Shown: piece by piece, positions 32,659 through 38,232 of the stretch | Layout: the number at the start of each line of letters is the position of its first letter | How positions within the stretch are numbered: position 1 is the stretch's first letter | Assembly: GCF_030815415.1 (NCBI RefSeq) | Contig: NZ_JAUSWW010000001.1 | Location: 6,200,001-6,264,000, forward strand | Reading direction: 5' to 3' | Source: Streptomyces canus | GTDB taxonomy: Bacteria > Actinomycetota > Actinomycetes > Streptomycetales > Streptomycetaceae | DNA length: 64,000 nucleotides | The notes under the pieces: generated by a model | What the model saw: only the letters and a program-made list of their open reading frames with translations | Databases searched by the model: none | Told to the model about the DNA's origin: nothing | Program-made: the position numbers and the translations under genes

Positions 32659-33396
32659 ATGTCTCGAATCGACGGCCGCACCCCCGAACAGCTCCGCCCC
32701 GTCACCATCGAACGTGGCTGGAGCAAGCACGCCGAGGGCTCCGTCCTCGTCTCCTTCGGCGACACGAAGGTCTTCTGCACCGCCTCCGTCACCGAAGGCG
32801 TCCCCCGCTGGCGCAAAGGCAGCGGCGAGGGCTGGGTGACCGCCGAATACTCCATGCTCCCCCGCGCCACCAACACCCGCGGCGACCGCGAATCCGTCCG
32901 CGGCAAGATCGGCGGCCGCACCCACGAGATCTCCCGCCTCATCGGCCGCTCCCTGCGCGCGGTCATCGACTACAAGGCGCTCGGCGAGAACACGATCGTG
33001 CTGGACTGCGACGTGCTCCAGGCCGACGGCGGTACGCGAACGGCGGCGATCACCGGCGCGTACGTGGCGCTGGCGGACGCGATCTCGTGGGCCCAGGGCA
33101 AGAAGCTGATCAAGGCCGGCCGCCAGCCCCTGACCGGCACCGTGAGCGCCGTCTCGGTCGGCATCGTGGGAGGGGTGCCGCTGCTGGACCTCTGCTACGA
33201 GGAAGACGTCCGCGCCGAGACCGACATGAACGTCGTCTGCACCGGCGACGGCCGCTTCGTCGAGGTCCAGGGCACCGCGGAGGCCGAGCCCTTCGCCCGC
33301 GACGAACTCAACTCCCTGCTCGACCTTGCCGTTTCGGGCTGCACGGAACTCGCTGTCCTCCAGGGCAAGGCCCTTGATACCGTCCTCGAAAAGTAA
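32659..33396 (+). CDS. rph: Ribonuclease PH
   Basis: 245 residues. A phosphorolytic 3'-to-5' exoribonuclease trimming tRNA 3' ends. Seen are the N-terminal DGRTPEQLRPVTIERG, phosphate-site NTRGDRESVRGKIGGRTHEI, and VLQADGGTRTAAITGAYVAL. ATG at 32659. It precedes rdgB with one small gene between, the conserved actinobacterial arrangement. Confidence 0.97.
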   Translation: MSRIDGRTPEQLRPVTIERGWSKHAEGSVLVSFGDTKVFCTASVTEGVPRWRKGSGEGWVTAEYSMLPRATNTRGDRESVRGKIGGRTHEISRLIGRSLRAVIDYKALGENTIVLDCDVLQADGGTRTAAITGAYVALADAISWAQGKKLIKAGRQPLTGTVSAVSVGIVGGVPLLDLCYEEDVRAETDMNVVCTGDGRFVEVQGTAEAEPFARDELNSLLDLAVSGCTELAVLQGKALDTVLEK

Positions 33397-33462
33397 AGGA
33401 CGCACCAAGAAAAGCGGTCGGCAGGGGCAACCCGGCCGCCCGCGCTCGCGTCACTACGGGTA

Positions 33463-33491
33463 CGGGCGTACGGCACACCACCGTACGCCCG
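33463..33491. terminator. Hairpin after rph
   Basis: CGGGCGTACGG-cacacca-CCGTACGCCCG, a perfect 11-bp stem 66 bases after the rph stop and 48 before the next ATG. Confidence 0.7.
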
Positions 33492-33539
33492 GCCAGTACA
33501 CGGGGGGACCTTGGGGCTGAGCAAGGGAGGACCATCACC

Positions 33540-33938
33540 ATGGCCGAGAGCCGACGCCGTCGAGGTACCGCCATCGCCGCAGTAGTGGCGGCCGTTGGAC
33601 TGACGGTGGGACTCACGACCGGCTGCGACGCGGTCAACAAGGCCCTGGACTGCGTCCAGACCGCCGAGGCCGTCGCCGACAGCGTGACCGACCTCCAGCA
33701 GGCCGTCGAGAACGCGTCCAACGACCCGACCCAGATCGAGGAGTCCCTCGGCTCCATCGACCAGAACCTCGACGAGATCGGCGACAAGACCGACAACGCC
33801 GACGTCAACAAGGCCGTCGACAACCTCAACGAGGCGGTCAACAACGTCCGTACGGCGGTGAAGAACGGCGACGAGACGCCCGACCTCAGCCCCATCACGG
33901 ACGCCGCGGGCGAGTTGACGAAGGTCTGCACGTCGTAG
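33540..33938 (+). CDS. Small secreted or lipid-anchored coiled-coil protein
   Basis: 132 residues. Arg-rich N-terminus, hydrophobic segment (AIAAVVAAVGLTVGL) and TTGC29. The -3 residue is Thr, so the lipobox is weak; either lipoprotein or plain secretion is possible. The mature part consists of Asp/Asn/Val heptad-like repeats (SVTDLQQAVENASNDPTQIE, VNKAVDNLNEAVNNVRTAVK), predicting helices or coiled coil. Two further Cys remain (CVQ and CTS end). AAGGGAGG precedes the ATG. Function unknown. Confidence 0.78.
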   Translation: MAESRRRRGTAIAAVVAAVGLTVGLTTGCDAVNKALDCVQTAEAVADSVTDLQQAVENASNDPTQIEESLGSIDQNLDEIGDKTDNADVNKAVDNLNEAVNNVRTAVKNGDETPDLSPITDAAGELTKVCTS

Positions 33939-33972
33939 GCGAGCGGTCGATGAGGCCGGGATACTGGACCCC

Positions 33973-34575
33973 ATGACCCGCCTGATCCTCGCCACACGCA
34001 ACGCCGGAAAAATCACCGAACTCCACGCCATCCTCGCCGACGCAGGCCTGCCCCACGACCTGGTCGGCGCGGACGCGTACCCGGACGTGCCGGACGTCAA
34101 AGAAACAGGCGTGACCTTCGCGGAGAACGCCCTCCTCAAGGCCCACGCCCTCGCCCAGGCAACGGGCCTACCGGCGGTCGCCGACGACTCGGGCCTGTGC
34201 GTCGACGTCCTGAACGGCGCCCCGGGCATCTTCTCGGCCCGCTGGGCGGGTAGGCATGGGGACGACAAGGCGAACCTGGAACTGCTGTTGGCCCAACTCT
34301 CGGACATCGCCGACGAACACCGCGGCGCCCACTTCGCCTGCGCGGCAGCCCTGGCCCTGCCCGACGGCACGGAACGAGTGGTCGAGGGCCGCCTACGGGG
34401 CCTGCTCCGCCACACCCCGGCCGGCACGAACGGCTTCGGCTACGACCCGATCCTCCAGCCGGAGGGCGAGTCGCGCACCTGCGCCGAACTGACCGCGGAG
34501 GAAAAGAACGCGATCAGCCATCGCGGCCAGGCGTTCCGGGCGTTGGTGCCGGTGGTGCGGGAGCTGTTGGGCTGA
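33973..34575 (+). CDS. rdgB: dITP/XTP pyrophosphatase
   Basis: 200 residues. Removes non-canonical purine NTPs. The N-terminal SATRN-type motif is LATRNAGKITEL; further ADDSGLCVDVLNGAPGIFSA, NGFGYDPIL and KNAISHRGQAF are the substrate pocket. ATG at 33973. Last gene of the clpS-to-rdgB neighbourhood. Confidence 0.96.
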   Translation: MTRLILATRNAGKITELHAILADAGLPHDLVGADAYPDVPDVKETGVTFAENALLKAHALAQATGLPAVADDSGLCVDVLNGAPGIFSARWAGRHGDDKANLELLLAQLSDIADEHRGAHFACAAALALPDGTERVVEGRLRGLLRHTPAGTNGFGYDPILQPEGESRTCAELTAEEKNAISHRGQAFRALVPVVRELLG

Positions 34576-34587
34576 GGTGACACGGAA

Positions 34588-34623
34588 ACGGCCTGCGCGT
34601 CGATCTTTCGATTCGCAGGCCGT
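34588..34623. terminator. Shared terminator of rdgB and tRNA-Leu
   Basis: ACGGCCTGCG and CGCAGGCCGT form a perfect 10-bp stem with 16-base loop, 12 bases after rdgB and 5 bases beyond the tRNA 3' end on the other strand. Confidence 0.75.
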
Positions 34624-34628
34624 TCATG

Positions 34629-34713
34629 TGCGGCGGAAGGGATTCGAACCCTCAAGCCCGATCAAGGGCCACAGATCCTAAGTCTGCTGTGTCGCCAGTT
34701 GCACCACCGCCGC
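34629..34713 (-). tRNA. tRNA-Leu, anticodon UAG (reads CUA)
   Basis: Acceptor GCGGCGG (34713-34707) pairs with CCGCCGC (34636-34630); discriminator A at 34629; CCA is not encoded. Anticodon loop CTTAGGA gives UAG. The GGTTCGAATCC T-arm and a long variable arm mark a class II tRNA. CUA is a very rare Leu codon in Streptomyces. Its G1 is also the last base of the stop codon of the upstream HNH gene on the same strand. Confidence 0.93.
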
Positions 34714-35387
34714 TAGGCGTTTGCCATCGTACCGGCAGTCGCTCGCGGCTTGGCGCCTCCCCTGCACCAGGTACTGGTGATCGCGTGGCAGTTGGGACAC
34801 AGCAACCGTAGGTTCTCCCTGCGGTCGTCGCTCCAGTCCCCATTGATGTGATCGACTTCCAGGGTCATGGACTTGCCGAGCCACTCGGGGCCCGTTCCGC
34901 ACCTGACACACTCCTCAGCCACCCCGACTTCGCTGAGCGCTCGACGCAGGCGCTTCGTCGCTGTCCGATGGTTGCCTTCGTGCTGCACCAGAACCTTCTC
35001 GGGACTTTTGGAGTTTGGTGCCGGCCTTCCCCGTTGGTGTGCTTGCCCCAGAAAGTGGTCCGTCGTCAGGTGATCGTGGGCGATCCACTTACGCAGATTC
35101 TGACGCTGCGCCCCGTTGTTCGTGCGCCCCAGGCGCCGCAGCACCTCGGCCACGGAGACTGATTCGGCGACCGCCACCCGCAGTTCGTCAGCGGTGGGCC
35201 GGGCAGGCCTCCCACAGGGGCGGAAGTGCGAGATGTCGATGCCGAAGTGGGCGAACCGCTTGGTGAGGTACTTGCGGAGGTAGCCGTATGGTCGCGTGCC
35301 GAAGAAGGCGATGACCTCGTCCAGGTCGGAACACTGAGCTGATGCTTCGAGCATCCGCTCGCGGGTGTAGTGCGTGCCCCCGCTCAT
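34713..35387 (-). CDS. HNH endonuclease with internal helix repeats, abutting tRNA-Leu
   Basis: 224 residues. The HNH nuclease is at the C-terminus: LEVDHINGDWSDDRRENLRL then LCPNCHAITSTW, with a preceding zinc pair CVRCG. The N-terminal two thirds contain repeated ~60-residue DNA-binding-like modules ending in FGIDISHF or a variant (HLTTDHF). Start ATG at 35387 overlaps the other HNH stop (ATGA). Its TAG stop ends on the first tRNA nucleotide. Such stand-alone HNH proteins occur in phages and actinobacterial mobile DNA. Target unknown. Confidence 0.85.
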   Translation of the reverse strand: MSGGTHYTRERMLEASAQCSDLDEVIAFFGTRPYGYLRKYLTKRFAHFGIDISHFRPCGRPARPTADELRVAVAESVSVAEVLRRLGRTNNGAQRQNLRKWIAHDHLTTDHFLGQAHQRGRPAPNSKSPEKVLVQHEGNHRTATKRLRRALSEVGVAEECVRCGTGPEWLGKSMTLEVDHINGDWSDDRRENLRLLCPNCHAITSTWCRGGAKPRATAGTMANA

Positions 35388-36034
35388 GAGGCTCGCCCCT
35401 TGCCACGCCCCCGGTAACTGTCCGTCGTCGAATGACAGTTGGGGCACAGCAGCCGTAGGTTCTCGATCCGATTGTCCCTCCAGCTGCCGTCGATGTGGTC
35501 GACCTCCAAGGGGAGCGGCTCCCCGAGCCATACCCCCTCGATCCCACACAGGGCGCAGCACTCGTCAACTCCCACCTCGCGCATCGCCCGTTTGAGTCGG
35601 CCGCTCGGAATGCGCCTGGGGTGTGCCGAGGTGTCCTCGACGAGGATCTCCTCGGCCGTCCGGCGGCGCTGGTTGTACCGGTGCCGCTCCGTGCGGACCA
35701 CCGGCGTGAAGTGCGAGGTGTCGATGCCATAGGCCTTGATGCGCCGCGAGATGTTGGTGTGGTGACCGCCGACCACCTCAAGCCCGAGCCGACGCAGGAC
35801 CTCATTGATGCTCGTCGACACCGCGACCACTGGCTCAAGGATGCCCCGCGTCCACTTCACCCCCTCCCGCTCGAAGTGCGAGACATCCACCCCGAGCTTC
35901 TTCATCCGCTCGTGGACGTATCGCCGCTTCCAGCTCTTCGGATCCACCCCCAACCTCTGGCACGCCTCCGTCAACGTCCGAGCCCCTTGAGCCGCCTCCT
36001 CAAGCCGCTCCCTCGGATACGCGCTGGCCCCCAT
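35384..36034 (-). CDS. HNH endonuclease, paralogue of the downstream HNH gene
   Basis: 216 residues. Two modules end in LGVDVSHFE and YGIDTSHFT, then the HNH core CALCG ... LEVDHIDGSWRDNRIENLRL then LCPNCHSTTDSY. Same plan as the next gene, so the pair is a tandem duplication or two specificities used together. ATG at 36034 preceded by GGAGGGG. Translational coupling with the second gene through ATGA suggests equal production. No methyltransferase or intron is visible nearby. Confidence 0.85.
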   Translation of the reverse strand: MGASAYPRERLEEAAQGARTLTEACQRLGVDPKSWKRRYVHERMKKLGVDVSHFEREGVKWTRGILEPVVAVSTSINEVLRRLGLEVVGGHHTNISRRIKAYGIDTSHFTPVVRTERHRYNQRRRTAEEILVEDTSAHPRRIPSGRLKRAMREVGVDECCALCGIEGVWLGEPLPLEVDHIDGSWRDNRIENLRLLCPNCHSTTDSYRGRGKGRAS

Positions 36035-36149
36035 ACCGTTCCCCTCCGTTCCCGGCCGCACGTTCGTGGACCGTACGGAGTAACGAACCGCTAATCGGAC
36101 AGTCACGCATGAAATGCAAAGGACGTTGATAACCTGCAACTCACACGCG

Positions 36150-36193
36150 AAGCCTTCCGGTCCGGACCCCTTGTCCGCTCGGGAGGCTTTTTT
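36150..36193 (+). terminator. Intrinsic terminator overlapping the ribosome-binding site of the GNAT gene
   Basis: AAGCCTTCC (36150-36158) pairs with GGGAGGCTT (36181-36189) with one G-T wobble, followed by a run of six T (36188-36193). The GGGAGG of the 3' arm is at the correct distance from ATG 36195 to be its Shine-Dalgarno sequence. A six-codon frame starting ATGAAATGC lies at 36109-36129. This looks like a regulated terminator/anti-SD leader. Confidence 0.65.
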
Positions 36194-36194
36194 C

Positions 36195-36722
36195 ATGATC
36201 GAGAACAGCGGGAACTCCGAACACGACCTCACCGTCCGCCCAGCCACCCCCACCGACCGCCCCACCGTCGAAAGGCTCTGGCTGCTCTTCCGGCACGACC
36301 TGTCCGAGTTCGGAGGGCAGCTGCCCAATCCGGACGGCACGTTCCGAGGGGAGCGGCTGGAAGCCGCGTTCAGTGGCGACGAGGACTGGGCCGCCTATCT
36401 CTTCCACAGTGGCGCGCACCCCGTCGGGTTCGCCTTCGTGCGGGCGGTCACTCAGCCCGTCCGGGTGCTCAACAGCTTCTTCGTCGTGCGAGGGGCGCGG
36501 CGGGCCGGGGTCGGGATGAAGGCCGTTCGGGAGGTCGTCGCGCGGCATCCCGGGGCGTGGACCGTCGCGTTTCAGGACGACAATCCCGCCGCCGTCCGGT
36601 TCTGGCGCAGGGCCGGCGAGACGCTCGCCCCCGGTGCCTGGGAGGAGGAGCGCAGGCCGGTGCCGGACAAGCCCGGCCTGGCTCCTGATGTGTGGGTGTC
36701 TTTCCGGTACCCGGACCGCTAG
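36195..36722 (+). CDS. GNAT-family acetyltransferase
   Basis: 175 residues. Acetyl-CoA binding region VLNSFFVVRGARRAGVGMKA, and the C-terminal DDNPAAVRFWRRAGE. Substrate unknown. ATG at 36195 lies directly after the terminator T-run; an in-phase ATG at 36114 would add 27 residues but read through the hairpin. Its stop TAG shares CTAG with the stop of bcp. Confidence 0.85.
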   Translation: MIENSGNSEHDLTVRPATPTDRPTVERLWLLFRHDLSEFGGQLPNPDGTFRGERLEAAFSGDEDWAAYLFHSGAHPVGFAFVRAVTQPVRVLNSFFVVRGARRAGVGMKAVREVVARHPGAWTVAFQDDNPAAVRFWRRAGETLAPGAWEEERRPVPDKPGLAPDVWVSFRYPDR

Positions 36723-37186
36723 ATACCCAGGTCCTTGATGATCTTCGCCACGTGGCCCGTCGCCCGGACGTTGTAGAGGGCGTGTTCGACTTTGCCCTCC
36801 TCGTCGACGACGATCGTGGAGCGGATGACGCCCATGTAGGTCTTGCCGTAGTTCTTCTTCTCGCCGAAGGCGGCGTAGGCGTCGAGGACCTGCTTGTCCT
36901 CGTCCGCGAGGAGGGTGATCTTCAGGGATTCCTTGTCGCGGAACTTCGCCAGCTTCTCCGGCTTGTCCGGGGAGATGCCGATGACGTCGTAACCCGCGCC
37001 GGCCAGCACCTCCAGGTTGTCTGTGAAGTCACAGGCCTGCTTCGTGCAGCCGGGGGTCAGGGCCGCCGGGTAGAAGTAGACGATGACCTTGCGGCCTTTG
37101 TGGTCCGAGAGGGACACGTCATTGCCGTCGGCGTCGGGGAGGGTGAAGGCGGGGGCCACGTCCCCGGGCTGGAGTCGCTCGCTCAT
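36719..37186 (-). CDS. bcp: Thiol peroxidase, Bcp/peroxiredoxin Q type
   Basis: 155 residues. Peroxidatic Cys47 and resolving Cys52 in ALTPGCTKQACDF, the Bcp pattern of two Cys five apart. Conserved FYPAA, ISPDKPEKLAKF and GVIRSTIVVDEEG. Reduces hydrogen peroxide and organic peroxides with thioredoxin. ATG at 37186. Length is normal. Confidence 0.95.
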   Translation of the reverse strand: MSERLQPGDVAPAFTLPDADGNDVSLSDHKGRKVIVYFYPAALTPGCTKQACDFTDNLEVLAGAGYDVIGISPDKPEKLAKFRDKESLKITLLADEDKQVLDAYAAFGEKKNYGKTYMGVIRSTIVVDEEGKVEHALYNVRATGHVAKIIKDLGI

Positions 37187-37281
37187 CGGACCAGCCTAAC
37201 CGGGGGTGCTGACAGTGCGGCCGCCCGGCGAACTGACAGACTGTCCAGAACAGCATCGACAGACACCTCGGAGGCCGTACG

Positions 37282-37611
37282 GTGGCGGACACGTCGGACA
37301 CCAGATCCCCGGCGCAGATCGAGGCGGACATCAAGCGCCGCCGCGAGAACCTGGCCGAGACGCTCGACGAGATCGGGGTGCGGGTGCACCCGAAGACGAT
37401 CGTCGGCGACGCCAAGGCCAAGGTCGTGTCGAACATCGACCACACGCTCGGGCGGGCCTACGTCGGCGTCAATCGGGCCGTCAGCAACACCAAGGCCCAG
37501 TTCGTCGACGGTGACGGCGCCCCGCGCCTGGAGCGCATCGTTCCCGTCGCACTCGTCGCCGTCGGACTCGTGGGGCTGCTCGCCCTGGGGACCCGGCGTC
37601 GTAAGGGCTGA
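37282..37611 (+). CDS. DUF3618 small membrane protein
   Basis: 109 residues. DUF3618 core SPAQIEADIKRRRENLAETL at the N-terminus, one membrane helix near the C-terminus (IVPVALVAVGLVGLLALGT) and a basic end RRRKG. Function unknown. GTG at 37282 with CGGAGG upstream. Divergent from bcp. Confidence 0.85.
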   Translation: MADTSDTRSPAQIEADIKRRRENLAETLDEIGVRVHPKTIVGDAKAKVVSNIDHTLGRAYVGVNRAVSNTKAQFVDGDGAPRLERIVPVALVAVGLVGLLALGTRRRKG

Positions 37612-37655
37612 CCCGGGCGCTTACGAATCCCCGTCAGGCAGGTAGGTTCTCAGCC

Positions 37656-38006
37656 GTGAGCGCCAACAGAAACAGCACCCAGCACGACAAGCTGCCCATC
37701 CGGATGCTGCACGACCGTGTACTCGTGCGGCAGGACGCCGGTGAGGGCGAGCGGCGTTCCGGGGGCGGCATCCTCATTCCCGCCACCGCGGCCGTGGGCC
37801 GGCGTTTGGCGTGGGCGGATGTTGTCGCGGTCGGGCAGAACGTACGGACCGTCGAGCCGGGGGACCGGGTTCTGTACGACCCCGAGGACCGTGCCGAGGT
37901 CGAGGTGCGCGGTGTCGCCTATGTGCTCATGCGCGAGCGTGATCTGCACGCGGTGGCCGCGGACCGGTTCGAGGGGTCCGAGGACTCGACCGGGCTGTAC
38001 CTGTAG
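37656..38006 (+). CDS. Stand-alone GroES-like (Cpn10) protein
   Basis: 116 residues. Cpn10 motifs are PIRMLHDRVLVRQDAGEGE, a mobile-loop position RRSGGGILIPATA, and VEPGDRVLYDPEDRAEVEV. It has ~15 extra N-terminal and ~15 extra C-terminal residues compared with GroES. No groEL is adjacent, so it is not the housekeeping groES. It may partner a GroEL elsewhere. GTG start at 37656. Confidence 0.85.
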   Translation: MSANRNSTQHDKLPIRMLHDRVLVRQDAGEGERRSGGGILIPATAAVGRRLAWADVVAVGQNVRTVEPGDRVLYDPEDRAEVEVRGVAYVLMRERDLHAVAADRFEGSEDSTGLYL

Positions 38007-38040
38007 ATCCAGCCTGTGGATCCAGCCTGTGGATCCAAGC

Positions 38041-38078
38041 CGAAAGGGGCCGGTGACCATCGTCACCGGCCCCTTTCG
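38041..38078. terminator. Long perfect hairpin after the GroES-like gene
   Basis: 17-bp perfect stem (CGAAAGGGGCCGGTGAC against GTCACCGGCCCCTTTCG) with a four-base loop. It is the most stable hairpin I found in the window. Just before it the 13-base unit tccagcctgtgga is repeated (38009 and 38022). Confidence 0.85.
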
Positions 38079-38085
38079 CTGTCCT

Positions 38086-38232
38086 TTTGCCCGGCTGGTC
38101 CCCAGCCTGCTCACCGGGGCGGCGGTGCTCGGCATGGTGGTGCTGGGGGAGCCGGCGACCGCCGCCCGGATCTTCTTCGTGTGCCTGCTGCTCGGCGCCG
38201 TCGTCGGGCTGAAGGCGACGTCCGGTCACTGA
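38086..38232 (+). pseudogene. C-terminal remnant of a small multidrug resistance (SMR/SugE-like) transporter
   Basis: The open stretch reads LLTGAAVLGMVVLGEPATAA then RIFFVCLLLGAVVGLKATSGH. This matches the last third of SMR transporters (pattern GEPxxxxR, then helix 4 ending GLKxxS). The expected first three helices are missing; the sequence upstream is the 17-bp terminator. No ribosome-binding site is present. I read it as a deletion remnant, cut at the hairpin. It converges with the penicillin-binding protein gene, overlapping it by seven bases. Confidence 0.55.

Noticed and set aside
34629..34713. tRNA-Leu as an integration site of a mobile element
   Set aside because: No integrase, excisionase or repeated tRNA 3' end was found within the window; only the HNH pair abuts the tRNA, at its 5' side.
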